From: Scatophagus argus
Taxonomy: Eukaryota > Chordata > Actinopteri > Scatophagidae
Length of the DNA stretch: 64,000 nucleotides
Reading direction: 5' to 3'
Assembly: GCF_020382885.2 (NCBI RefSeq)
Contig: NC_058516.1
Coordinates: 5,922,594-5,986,593, forward strand
Shown: one piece after another, positions 37,324-55,945 of the stretch
Position numbering within the stretch: the first letter of the stretch is position 1
Layout of the letters: each line of letters starts with the position of its first letter
Position numbers and translations under genes: made by a program
Notes under the pieces: model-generated
Told to the model about the DNA's origin: nothing
The model's input: the letters and a program-made list of their open reading frames with translations, nothing else
Database searches by the model: none

Positions 37324-40300
37324 ATGCTGGTGTTATTTGAGACCGCTGCTGGATATGCAATATTCAAAGTATGTATTCGATTTTGTTTCCTGTCATTGAA
37401 AGAATGAGCAGTAATCACGCATTATCTTGTTGAGTTAGCTTAGGTTAGCTACGTGGCTAGTTACTTACATACCACGTTGGGTCGGTTGTAGGTAGCATAA
37501 CTGTTGGAGAACGCAATTAAAAAGTATTCTTTCACTTTAAAGGCAAGTGCGTGGTTGTGTAAGCGTAAACTTTGTGTTTGTGCGCCAATGTCTTTGCTCA
37601 TGTACAAGCTAACACTGAGTTAGCTGTCTAAAGGCCTTGTAACCACGTGTGCAGGCTATCTTCAGTACACAACATTCATGTGGATGGAAATAATGTAAAT
37701 GACGATACTGCTGTATTGATCAGTAACAGTCAGTCTCAATAGGAAAGAGATTGTGACGTTATTCGCAAAATTTGAGACAATTTATATTCAAGTCTTTTCA
37801 CTGTAGCTGTTAAGTTCTTATTTTAATGCAACGCAACTAAGCTTCTGCTACATTTCAGGTCCTCGATGAATCCAAACTGCAGCAGGTCGACAGTCTGTAT
37901 AAGGAGTTTGAAACTCCTGAGAAAGCAAACAAAGTGTAAGTGTTGCTGTAGCGCTCAGCTCCTGTGAGCAGCTGGTATTACAGATATAATCAGCCTGGTG
38001 TCATTGATTGGACAAAGTAGATGAAGTGTATCCTCACTCTTGTTGTTTTGCCCACGCCAGTGTGAAGCTGAAGCACTTTGAGAAGTTCCAGGACACAACC
38101 GAGGCCTTAGCAGGTAACGAAACACGGCTTTGTGCTCTGATGTACCCCTGAGAGCTGTGGTCTGTGATGTATTTCTGTGTCTGATTAAAACATGAGGTAT
38201 TCTACAGTATTCGTCACTACCCCTGAGACCACATCGTGTCACGTCAGCCGTCAGGTAGTTTAGATGGTGAAGAAAGGTAGATTTCCCCTACGGAATTGAA
38301 TGAAATCTTTTCTACAATTCTCCCTAAGGCATATTAGCCTCTTCTGGTTTAGTGTCTTCTGTTTTTATGCATCAGATTACATCGATGTGTGAGTGTATCC
38401 AATACAGTATTCCTGTACAGTATGTGAATTTCCCCATTGTGGGACAGTAAAGGAAATCTTATCTTAATCTCTCCCACTCAGCTGCCACTGCTCTTGTCGA
38501 GGGAAAAATTGGCAAGAGCTTGAAGAAAGTGCTGAAGAAAGTTGTTGCCAAGGAGGCTCACGAGCAGCTGGCCATCAGTGATGCGAAGCTCGGTGGAGTT
38601 ATTAAAGTAAGTGACCCAGCAGTTTACATAATTCACATTAGTATTCACAAGTTACGAGTTGTGTCTCTAACTGACTCTGGTTTTCAGGAAAAGCTGGACC
38701 TGAGCTGTGTCCACAGTCCTGCTGTGGCTGAGCTGATGAGGTGCATCAGGACCCAGATGGAGAGCCTCATCACTGGACTTCCTCCTAAGGAGCTCAGTGC
38801 CATGTCTCTGGGCTTGGCTCACAGGTAGATGGCACATAGACACAGCATTTGGTGGACGCGACTGCTGCCTATGATTACTCTTGCTGTCTGAAACTTACTT
38901 GTAGATTTTCATCAGCATTCGTCACTACCACTGAGGCAGCAGTCTCTCCCCAGGCATGCTAGCATGAAAAGTAGTTTGAGCTGTGAAGTAGCTCCTTCAT
39001 GAATCTTCTTTTCTCTGTGTTCTCCAGTTTATCTCGCTACAAGCTGAAGTTCAGTCCAGACAAAGTGGACACTATGATTGTGCAGGCCATCTGTAAGTTT
39101 GTTTTTCTTTTTTTTTATTATGTCGGGAAAGCAAAACATTATTTTGAAATAAATAAGATTGTGATTGATCATTATTTTCAGTAAGAATTCAGAATCAGAA
39201 TTCCTTTATTGATTCTTGAGGGGAAATTCTTTAAATTTGATCTGATGATTGTTCAGATATTTCTTAGAAGACAAAGAACACCAGTAAATATTCCTATTTG
39301 AGAAACTGATGTCTGCTGTTATGTATTTGAATATGCATTGCAATATGTTTTATTCTCTTCAGCTCTTTTGGATGATCTGGATAAGGAGCTTAACAACTAC
39401 ATCATGCGCTGCAGGGAATGGTACGGCTGGCACTTTCCTGAGCTGGGAAAGGTTGTCACTGACAACTTGGCTTACTGCAAAACTGTCCGCAAAATAGGTA
39501 AAAAAATATATATATGTGTGTGTATAAATGCATTGCTATTGAAAGTGATTTTGCCTTGTAGTTAAAACGGTTGCATTTGTTATATCTGTTTTCCTACCTT
39601 GAGTTTTATTCACTGTAACAGCTAAACTGAACAATATGTGTAAAATCAGCTGAGTGTCACCTTTTAAAAGTTGACTTTGGTTCTCAGGTGATCGCACAAA
39701 TGTGGCCGGCTCTGATCTGTCAGACCTCCTCCCAGAGGAAATCGAAGCCGAGGTCAAACTGGCTGCCGAGATCTCCATGGGAACAGAGGTGTCGGAACAG
39801 GACATTGGCAACATCATGCACCTGTGTGATCAGGTATGTTTCTTTCCTCCAACTTTACACGTTAAATCCAGCAGTTACTTCAATATTACATATACCAATA
39901 TTTAATTTTGCACTTGGAGAGTTTGAGTGACAGTTGTGATGATGATGACTTTTGTCTTTGTCCTGAAACAAATCATGTGGGTCTTCAGTCACTACCTCAT
40001 CTGAACAGTCACTCACACTAAAAGTCAGGGAGGACTTTGAACAATAGCCTCATTATTTATCTGCCAACAGATGAATAAACCTAATAAATCTTCTGTCTCT
40101 TTTCCACAGGTGATTGAGATTTCAGATTACCGCACTCAGCTGTATGACTACCTGAAGAACCGAATGATGGCCATCGCCCCCAACCTGACAGTCATGGTGG
40201 GCGAGCTGGTCGGCGCGCGTCTCATCTCACATGCAGGTAAGTCAAAGAGAAGCAGACTGAGAGAAAACCAGCCGAGCTGTGATGATGAAGACGTTACGTC

Positions 40301-41775
40301 GCTTTCCTGAAAATGACTGATGTTTTAAGTCACTACCTCATCTGAGCTTGTGTGGAGAGGCCCAGCGGGCAGCTGCTGGTGAGAGCTTCGAGGTTATTTG
40401 CATTTATTTTATTATCTTATTGTGTTTTTAAGGATCCCTTCTGAACCTGGCGAAACATCCAGCCTCCACAGTGCAGATCCTCGGAGCAGAGAAGGCTCTG
40501 TTTAGAGCCCTTAAAACCCGCAAAGACACCCCCAAGTACGGTCTCATCTACCACGCCTCCTTAGTGGGTCAGACCACCGCTAAGAATAAGGGCAAGGTAT
40601 GTGCAGGAGGAGCAGCGACTTCATTAGGCAATAGTTATAAGTCTGATGGTTAGCAATGAAACATGGGCTGTTTTAACTTCTCTGTTACATCTGTACAGAT
40701 CTCCAGAATGCTGGCAGCTAAAGCAGCCCTGGCGATTCGTTATGATGCCCTGGGAGAGGACACGAATGCAGAAATGGGAGCAGAGAATCGCGCCAAGCTG
40801 GAGGCCAGGCTACGCCAGCTGGAGGAGAGAGGAGTAAGTATTACTACAGGACAAGGACATTTATCCCTGACTGTATCATAAGTACTAAATTCCAGTCCCT
40901 ACTTTGCCGTATTATATTTACTTTTATACATACTGTCCCGATCAGTTCCCCCTTTATTCCTGTCATGATGGTTATATAAGTCAGTGTTTGTGTATCTAAT
41001 GCCTTTTCTGGACTTTTTCTCTGCTGGTCATCTGATCGCGACTCCATTTTTTTTTTGTCTTCGCAGATTCGAAGAATCAGTGGAACTGGCAAAGCAATGG
41101 CAAAGGCAGATAAATACCAACACAAGAGGTGAACATCCAGAAGCTCCTCCTTTTCAAAGACAATGTATTTCCACATGTAAAAAAACCAAGGTGTTAAATA
41201 TCTGCTTTTTTCACCACAGTGAGGTGAGAATTTACGATCCATCAGCCGATTCCACTATTCCTTCCACTTCAAAGAAGAGGAAGTTTGAGGAGGTGGAGCA
41301 GGAGGAGGAGGAGGAGGCTGCTGAGGAGCCAGTAACGCCGGTGGTCAAATCCAAAAAGGCCAAAAAGGAACCAGTAGCAGAAGGTGGGTGGAATGGGAAA
41401 ACCCCAAGCTTGTGGTGAAGGGTCCATTATCAAGTTCATGGTGCTCAATGTGTTTTGTTCTGCATGTTTTATAGCAGCAGTCGAAGAAGAAGAGGCAGCA
41501 GAGGAGACTCCCAAGAAAAAGAAGAAGAAAAAGAAGGACAAGAAAGCAGAAGCTGAAGCCGAGGAAGCAAAGGAGGAGGAGGAAGAGTTAGCAGTAACAG
41601 AAGTAGGAATTTGTTTCTGACACTTGATGCTTAGATCTAAAGACATAAAAGATTTGACAGGTTTTTCCGTCTTGGTTTTTGTTGATGTGCTCACTTGTGT
41701 TCTCTCCTGCAGTCAACAGAAAAGAAGAAAAAGAAGAAAAAAAAGAAGGTCAAGGAGGAGGAAGATGATGACTGA
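37324..41775 (+). CDS. nop58: NOP58, core protein of box C/D snoRNPs
   Basis: NOP58 is a nucleolar core protein that pairs with NOP56 and positions fibrillarin for 2'-O-methylation of rRNA. Fifteen exons: 37324-37368, 37859-37935, 38061-38113, 38482-38606, 38688-38824, 39028-39092, 39363-39497, 39688-39833, 40110-40236, 40433-40596, 40699-40833, 41067-41128, 41220-41383, 41475-41602, 41713-41775; 541 residues against 529 in human. The order is NOP5 N-terminal domain ([15 protein letters not shown]), coiled-coil/NOSIC region, Nop domain with [20 protein letters not shown], then a Lys/Glu tail from about residue 424 rich in KKE/KKK runs typical of nucleolar Nop proteins. Introns 3, 5, 8 and 9 each carry one box C/D snoRNA. 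Confidence 0.97.
38156..38233 (+). ncRNA. SNORD70: Box C/D snoRNA, SNORD70-like (copy 1, nop58 intron 3)
   Basis: The terminal stem tgtggtc/gaccaca (7 bp) encloses box C gtgatgt (38164-38170, one base off consensus) and box D ctga (38223-38226); a D'-like ctga lies between. Just before box D is tcgtcactacc, complementary over 11 nt to the 18S rRNA stretch ggtagtgacga. Counting five bases upstream of box D points to 18S A512 (human numbering), the known SNORD70 site. NOP58 is also the human host of SNORD70. Confidence 0.9.
38370..38470 (+). repeat. Retroelement 3'-tail-like repeat just upstream of nop58 exon 4
   Basis: atttccccattgtgggac...taaaggaaatcttatctta is a common teleost LINE 3'-tail pattern. 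It ends about 12 nt before the exon 4 acceptor, so the repeat may supply the branch-point region. The left boundary is uncertain. Confidence 0.5.
38860..38944 (+). ncRNA. SNORD70B: Box C/D snoRNA, SNORD70-like (copy 2, nop58 intron 5)
   Basis: Perfect 10-bp terminal stem gactgctgcc/ggcagcagtc. Box C atgatta (38871-38877, one mismatch), D' ctga (38888-38891) and box D ctga (38931-38934). The guide tcgtcactacc is identical to copy 1 and again points to 18S A512. Outside the guide and boxes it differs strongly from copy 1, so the duplication is old. Confidence 0.9.
39925..40014 (+). ncRNA. SNORD11: Box C/D snoRNA, SNORD11-like (copy 1, nop58 intron 8)
   Basis: Terminal stem gagtgac/gtcactc (7 bp, extended past one mismatch). 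Box C gtgatga (39936-39942), D' ctga and box D ctga (40001-40004). The guide gtcactacctc is complementary over 11 nt to 18S gaggtagtgac, and the fifth base upstream of box D faces G509, the known SNORD11 site. Confidence 0.92.
40273..40350 (+). ncRNA. SNORD11B: Box C/D snoRNA, SNORD11-like (copy 2, nop58 intron 9)
   Basis: Terminal stem cgagc/gcttg with one G-U pair. Box C gtgatga (40279-40285), D' ctga (40307-40310) and box D ctga (40342-40345). The guide aagtcactacctcat before box D is shared with copy 1 and points to 18S G509. Confidence 0.9.
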
Positions 41776-43106
41776 AAAAGTGCAGAGTGTATATATTTTT
41801 TGTTTTAGCTTTTATGTCATTTTAGTTGTGTGTCATACATTTATATCAAATTAGGGCAAAGGTGTGTTGAGTGCCTGGTTTCTGGACATCAAAGAGTTAA
41901 TGTTTAAAGAATAAAATCATAAGACCTCTTTTTATAACTGAGAGTAACTTGTGGTTCAAAATCTCACCGAGTATCTCCAGTCATAAAATGAGCGAAAAAT
42001 GTAAATTTGTATTTTCTTTTTCTTTTTTAAAGATGTGAAATAAGTTTGTAATCTACTACAGTGATTTTTATTTGTGAACACATCTGTATCAGACATGTCT
42101 CAAATTCAGCACAGAAGAATGAGTTGATAAAAGATTTTGCAGCTCTGTTTTTAAATTGTCCAAGACTGAACATCCGCCCTGGTAAAATAAACATTTTTTG
42201 CTATAATGATGTGAAAGTAGGTCTGATAATTCACTGCATTCACTTCATTCAATTCAATATTCAAATTATGCTGTGTGCTCGTTTTATTTTCTATCCTGGA
42301 TTGCTGTTATCAAATGTTTCATAGTTCATAAAGGTGAATCTTCTACAGAAATATAAGCCAAATCTTGGCCATTATACAATATGTGTTACAATCCTCTGTA
42401 AAGGACCAGCATCTCAGCTTGAAGGCAGGTGGTTAGCTGTGACTTTGAAAAATAAATGATGACAAAGGCTCAAAAACATGAAAGAAATCTTCACAATATG
42501 AGTATGGCTCATACCTTTTAATGAGTTCACCAGTATGTGGAATGTACTTCAGTATTTCAATTTTATGGCACTTACAATTCAGTCACCTGCATGAGATTAA
42601 AGTAAAGAAATACTCAAGTACCTGGAAACTGCACTTAAGTACTGTTATTTAAATACATTCAAATGTAAATATACTCACATTTCATTTAACCACTAATGAT
42701 TTTGTGCAAAATAGGAAGTGAAATGGGTGACTTGAGCTCCACCTTGACCAATTTTAACAGTAAAAAGTACTTCAGCATCTGCAGAATAAAAAATATATTA
42801 CAGAAAATTATAGAATATAACACGCACTTGTACTTTTGATCCTTTAATCTATTATACCCCTAGTTTTAATTACTTGAGTTACCTGAGGACTTCCTGCATC
42901 GCCACGACTTTGTTACTGTTAACAGGCATTACTAGATGAACATCGATCCTCATCATCGATCGACTGCATCTGTGCTCCGCTGGAGGGCCTTACATTCATA
43001 CCACATGGCACGAGTGACTGCCTGGGAGTCAGGAGTGTTATGAGGGAACAGATTAGCTGTAGATATCTCAGGTTCCTGCAGTAGCTGGTGAAATACACAC
43101 GTGAAG
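41776..43106. other. nop58-wdr12 intergenic region
   Basis: It holds the nop58 3' UTR to about 41930, then AT-rich sequence and the wdr12 5' flank. No exon, RNA gene or clear repeat was recognised. Confidence 0.6.
41910..41915 (+). promoter_or_regulatory. nop58 polyadenylation signal AATAAA
   Basis: Canonical hexamer 135 bp after the nop58 stop codon. Confidence 0.75.
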
Positions 43107-46100
43107 ATGTCGCAGTTACAAGCTCGCTTCTTCACGGAGAACAAAAGGTGAGCTGCTGTCCCCTTGAACGAAACATAAGCAAACTAAAAGGGCAGAAACG
43201 GTTAGCGCCGTGGCTAACTAGCTGTGACTGAGAGTAAACAGTGCGGCGCTACTCTTGCATTTTATCTGAGCGTGTCTTCTTTAAATGTTAGCTTAGCTTC
43301 TAATGACTGCCTCCAGAAGTTCGTAGTTGATGTTTTTTAGCTTGTTGTTTTAGCTGGCTAATGCGAACAATCCCAACATTTGACGGACTGCTTTCCTCAT
43401 ATTCGTATCTATGTTATACAGAAACTTTATTGTGAAATGAATCAATTTGATATTAAGTCTCTGTGTGTATTTGATGGATGGCTGTAACTTACATAGCTTT
43501 GTTTGTTTTGATTAGATATGTCATAGATGATGTCCCATTCTCCATCCCTGCTGGCTCTGAAGTGCAGGACCTCAGCAATGTCATCAACAAGCTGCTGGGG
43601 GCAAAAAATGGTAAAAATACTTAAATAAGGCACACTTTAAACGTTAACAACCACGTTATCTACCACGTGGCTCAGTTCAATTTAGCAAATATTCTCCTTC
43701 ATCACCTTAGGATAAAATATTTGTTTTATAGAATTATTGTCATTTGTTTGTTGTATGTTTCCAGAATACTTGTAATATCTTGAATTGACAGTGTTTTTTG
43801 TTTGTACAGCATCTCACAGCAAAGTGGAGTTCGACTTCCTGGTCAGAGGCCAGTTCCTGCGGACGCCGCTGTCCACTCACATGGAGACAGAAGGCATATC
43901 AACGGTACTGACCAGCAGCCTCACACCTGAAACCTGAGCAGATATGCTGTGGGCCATAGTCATCATCATAGATGATATAAAGCTTGGGTTGGACACTGGA
44001 TTGTCCAGGAACACATGATGTGATGTGCTGTGTGTTTCAGGAAGAAGTGGTGGAGATCGAGTACGTGGAGCGGATCACAGCCCCAGAGCCCGAGGAGTGT
44101 ATGATGCATGACGACTGGATTAGCTCCATAAATGCAGATGCTGAATGGTAAGACGAGAGAAACCAGACTAGAAACTGTGTGTCTTTCATCAGCATTAATC
44201 TGGTGTCACACAGCACAGAATTTGCTTCTCATTTACAGAAGCCTCATCTTCCTGCTTTTTATTCTGAATTTATTTTGTGCTGTAGGATCCTAACAGGGTC
44301 GTATGACAAGACTGCCAGGATCTGGTCTGTGGAGGGCAAGGCGGTGATGACGGTGGCCGGACACACAGATGTGGTCAAAGATGTAGCCTGGGTCAAAAAA
44401 GGTGAGCAGCATGAAGCGGCAGACAAACCACCCTGCTGGTCATAACGGCAGCCTCTCTTCAAACATCTGATGGATATTTGTGTGCAGACGGTCTGACCTC
44501 TCTGCTGCTGACGGCCTCTCTGGACCAAACCGTCCTGCTGTGGGAGTGGAACTCTGAGAAGAACAAAGTGAAAGCCAGACACTGCTGTCGGGGGCACACG
44601 GGGAGCGTTGACACGGTTGCCACAGACCCCACCGGCTCAAAGGTAAAGATGGATGGACAGCTGTCGAGAAGGAAACGGAAATCAGTGGTGGAGGATGAGT
44701 AGGGACAAATTCACAGGCTTTTACTGAGGCTGTTTGTCAATCAAAGCGTTGTGTTGCTCCCACACAGTTCTGCAGTGGCTCCTGGGACAAAATGTTGAAG
44801 ATTTGGTCAGCAGGTAGGTTGCCAGAATGACTGATGGCATCTTAAGTGTTACTGAATAGAAAGCAGATCTCCAGCAGATCGAGCCACAACCCTTTTGCTG
44901 TGCTCTCAGTGCCCACAGACGAAGCAGACGAGGTTGAGGAACCCGCTGACAGACCGAGGAAGAAACAGAAGACCCAACAGCTCGGCCTCACCAGGGTGAG
45001 TGATCTCTATGACCCGCTTATATAAAAACAGATGTGGAGGGATTCAAAAGAAGGTTCTTATGTCCTCACATCATCACAGACTCCTCTGATGACATTGTCT
45101 GGACACAACGAGGCAGTGTCCTCTGTCCTGTGGTGCGACACTGAAGAAATTTGCAGTGCATCATGGGATCACACCATCCGTCTATGGGACGCAGAAACGG
45201 GAGGGGTGAAGACTACGCTGGTGAGAATCACGCTGACAAACTTGTATTGTACTTGTATGTAAATGAAACTGATTTGTTTGCCCTGAGCTTTTTTCTTGGA
45301 CTTGGCTGACTGGGGTGTTTTTGTCCTTTCCACAGACGGGCAGTAAAGTTTTTAATTGTGTTTCCTACTCCCCTCTGTGTCGGCGGCTGGCCTCAGGCAG
45401 CACTGACAGACACATCAGACTGTGGGACCCTCGCACCAAAGGTACCCTCCGCGCTCTAAATACCACAGACATCTCAATGCCAGGGATCATTTTGTCTGCC
45501 TCTCATTAAAAGACGCAAAACGATTTCCTCGCTCTTCCTTTTCGCGGCTCTAAACGCCCCCTCTCCTCTCCAGATGGTTCGCTGGTGCTGCTGTCTCTGA
45601 CCTCCCACACTGGCTGGGTCACGGCTGTGAAGTGGGCGCCGTCACATGAGCACCAGCTGCTCTCCGGTTCTCTTGACAACCTCGTCAAACTGTGGGACAC
45701 CAGAAGGTCTGTGAAGCATGGAGTTCATAGTGTTTACTTTGGTATTTTAATGGAATTTCAAAGTTCATGTTCATACCAAAAGATCACTTGTCCCAGTTCC
45801 TTTTTTCCTGAAATATGGCTCAAAAGTTACTGAATTAACGGTGAGCATATTGACTTAAAGTGCTGTAATACTTTGGGAATTGTTTCTTTGCCCTATCAAT
45901 GCTGTTACAGTGTGAAAGGTCATTTGTGCAGACATGTAGAGCAGGACATCCTGTTCCTTCCATCTGAGAGTAAACAGCTTTCTGCCGGTGACAGTTCTGT
46001 CTGGAACAAGCTTCCTGGCTTTGTCAGAATAAAATTCTGTGTCTGTTTATAATGTTTCTTCAGCCTACACCCACTGCCGGGTGCTGCGTCTTGATATATT

Positions 46101-46533
46101 TTTGTCCCTTTTTTGTTTGTTTGATTATTTGTGTGCTGAACCTCTGTGTCCAAGACGTTTAGTAAACATACTTAAAATGTATGTGTTGCCTTTGTGCGTT
46201 GCAGCTGTAAGGCTCCTCTGTATGACCTGGCGGCCCACGAGGACAAGGTGTTTTGTGTGGACTGGACAGAAAGTGGGGTAAGGATATTTTCCACAAATGT
46301 GTGGATGGGAAGCTGAGGACAGAATGGAAATAAATAAAAATGACTAATATACTCAAGAGACAATAAGCAGCATCTTAGAATACTTCAATTCTACCTGTTT
46401 CATACATAAAATCGATGTATAACTTGCTCTCTCTTCTGCCCGTTTCTGTTCTCAGCTGATGTTGAGTGGAGGTGCAGATAACAAGCTGTACACGTTCAGG
46501 TACGCAGCCTGTCAGACAGATGCTGGGGCGTAG
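43107..46533 (+). CDS. wdr12: WDR12, PeBoW-complex ribosome biogenesis protein
   Basis: WDR12 joins PES1 and BOP1 in the nucleolar PeBoW complex needed for 28S and 5.8S rRNA maturation. Thirteen exons: 43107-43147, 43516-43610, 43810-43904, 44041-44147, 44286-44401, 44488-44642, 44768-44813, 44910-44995, 45080-45220, 45336-45441, 45574-45706, 46205-46277, 46456-46533; 423 residues, the same as human. The NLE domain ([13 protein letters not shown], residues about 1-95) is followed by seven WD repeats with clear closing signatures: TARIWS, TVLLWEW, MLKIWS, TIRLWD, HIRLWD, LVKLWD and a final degenerate NKLYTF. A lysine-rich loop ([10 protein letters not shown]) between repeats resembles a nuclear signal. 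Confidence 0.97.
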
Positions 46534-47559
46534 GCTCCACAGCCAGCAAGGACATCAACCTCATCCGCCACCACAGATGGACATAAACACATGATATCAA
46601 TGTTGTGACAGGCTACAGTAGCAGCAGGAGTTTTGAATTTTGTACCACACAAAACTTTACTTGCTTTGCTCCTTGCTGTCCCTTTTAGCCTCCCTCAGTT
46701 TTTAACACATATTTTCTTATAAATTGTCTTCTTGTTTTTCTGTAACCCAAGAAAAATATAAATTAATTTTGTCTCCTACATTGTCTCCTGTATTTTATGT
46801 CATTCATTAGTGTCGGATGTGATTTTTTTTCAAAGTTGACTCTGATGTACTGAAAATTAAATTACCACATATGCATACACAAATCATAATACATTTTTAG
46901 ATTTTTATTTTTTCTTCATCTCTACTTCATCCAATTTGATAATGGAAGGAAGAAATAAGTAATTTTAAATGGGGAACTTACACTAAGTACTAAGGGATTG
47001 ATATTTCATAATTTTTGCAGTACATTATGAACTTCCTCATGACTTGGCCAGCAAAACCTGTTGTCTTGTGGGTAAATGTCAACTTTTTCCTCCTCAGACA
47101 GGTTTGACTACAGAACAGAACAAAGAACTATCACTCTTTTGTTCTTATTGTACTAAAATTGCAAATCCAGGTTCTGTTTTTATTGATTAAACCATCTCGT
47201 TCTGTTTTGTTAACAATTTGGAAAAGCTCAAAAGGACCTCAATCAACCGACTTCACAAAAAGAGTATTTTAAGATATTCAATGGAAAGTACTTTCTAATT
47301 ATGTAGCTGGTAAATCATAACCAAATCTCATGTACATATTTCATACACATTCATCAGTTCACTCGAAACAATTTAGCTTCCCTGTTTTCTCTAATCTAAA
47401 CAAGTGCGACATTATGAATTAGAATAACTGGTTATTAGGCTTCAAGCCATTTGACATCTACTTTTGCGGGCAATTACTTGCAGCGAATGACGCATCTGTT
47501 TGATAGACGATCTTCGGCCTGAACAGCAGCGACCCCTGATGTTCAAACGGCGCCACAGC
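46534..47559. other. wdr12-ica1l intergenic region
   Basis: wdr12 3' UTR, then AT-rich sequence; an ATTAAA at about 46856 may be the wdr12 polyadenylation signal. From about 47450 the sequence becomes GC-richer, consistent with the ica1l promoter. No other gene was seen. Confidence 0.5.
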
Positions 47560-47637
47560 TGCTTTGCATATCCTGTTTCTCTGACTCAGATTATGACGGC
47601 TATTAAGAGAGGAGGCTATCCGAGCTGCGCTGCATAG

Positions 47638-54666
<7,029 letters not shown>

Positions 54667-55292
54667 AGCTCTTTGCTTGTGTGTGTGCGTCCAGCAGTGT
54701 ATAATTTCTCCCAGAGAATCTGGATGTCAGCACGTTTCCATGTCAACAGCCAAGTAAAAGAACACTCATCAACAGTCAAAAACACACGCAAACACTCACT
54801 CACACACACACACACACGCATTCACACATACGTGCCTGCATTACTGCCAGCACGAGAGCTGTGCACGTATGCACGCTCATTTTTGTGTTACACTGGAGAA
54901 GGAAAGCCGTGTCAGTGGCTCCAGGCTGCTCCCTGCAGCTTTCTACATGACTGTTAACACTACACACGAAGCCACTGACTCATATGCACACAGAAATCCT
55001 CACGTGGTCTGTATTACCTTTTCACTGTCACTTTCTGCAGCTTTTGTCAAGCGGAGAGTGTGTTTGTGTTGCAGGTTCATTTTGGATGGCGTTGCCTGTT
55101 TTTTTTGTTTCTCTTTGTGTCTTTTACATGTGTTGTTTGGATGTGTGTCAGTTTGCTGTGTGTGTGTGTTTGTGTGTATGTGTGAGTGTGCACACAACAA
55201 AGTTCCCAGGATGTAAAAAAAATTAAGCAAAAGAAATCTATATTTACTGCTTAGACTTGTTTCTACATGGTAGCACATGATTGTCACATATG

Positions 55293-55298
55293 AATAAA
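55293..55298 (+). promoter_or_regulatory. ica1l polyadenylation signal AATAAA
   Basis: Canonical hexamer about 630 bp after the ica1l stop codon, at the end of a TG/CA-rich 3' UTR. Confidence 0.7.
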
Positions 55299-55559
55299 GA
55301 GCGTACAGTATTTATCTATATGAACCAGACATAGTCTGTGTCTCAGATAAGATGGGGATAAGACCCTGAGCCTCTCGCTGAGCCTTTATTTGCACGCAAA
55401 AACTACAGCAGTTGAAGCTGAAGCTGCAACACGGGTCCTGTGACATGAAGCAAGGTTAGCAGGTTATCTGGCTGTCTTTGAGTTTTCAAGCCGAGTCACT
55501 GTGGCGGAAGAGCAGGTTTAGTCCAGAGAAACGGATCAAAACAACTCAACAGCTCAATT

Positions 55560-55945
55560 AATGAGAACTGAGGCTAAACTGAAGCTAAATTCTCACATCA
55601 GGCACAGTGACGATGCTAGCATGCTGATTCTTAGCAGGCGTAGTGCTGATCGTGTTCACCATGTAGCATTCATGTTAGAATGCTAAAATTTGCTAATTAG
55701 CACTAAACATAAGTGCAGCTGAGGCTGATGGGAGCCTCATTAATTTTTATGTATTTGGTCATTAAGTGAATTATTGGAAACCATCAAAATGTTGACCTGA
55801 TCACGACAGAGTTGTTGAAATTCATCCTGAGAGGATCATGAATGTCTGTACCAAACGTTGTGACAATCCAGTCAACGATTGGTGAGAAATTGCTTGTCAT
55901 AGATTAACAGTAAGAGGATCACCAAAGTTATTACTGTTTATTCTC
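55560..55945. repeat. Abundant percomorph dispersed repeat
   Basis: It contains atttgctaattagcactaaac, gcagctgaggctgatggga, gtatttggtcatta, ttcatcctgag and aggatcaccaaagttatta in order. This is a familiar high-copy intergenic repeat of percomorph fish, probably a non-autonomous element. Boundaries are approximate. Confidence 0.7.
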
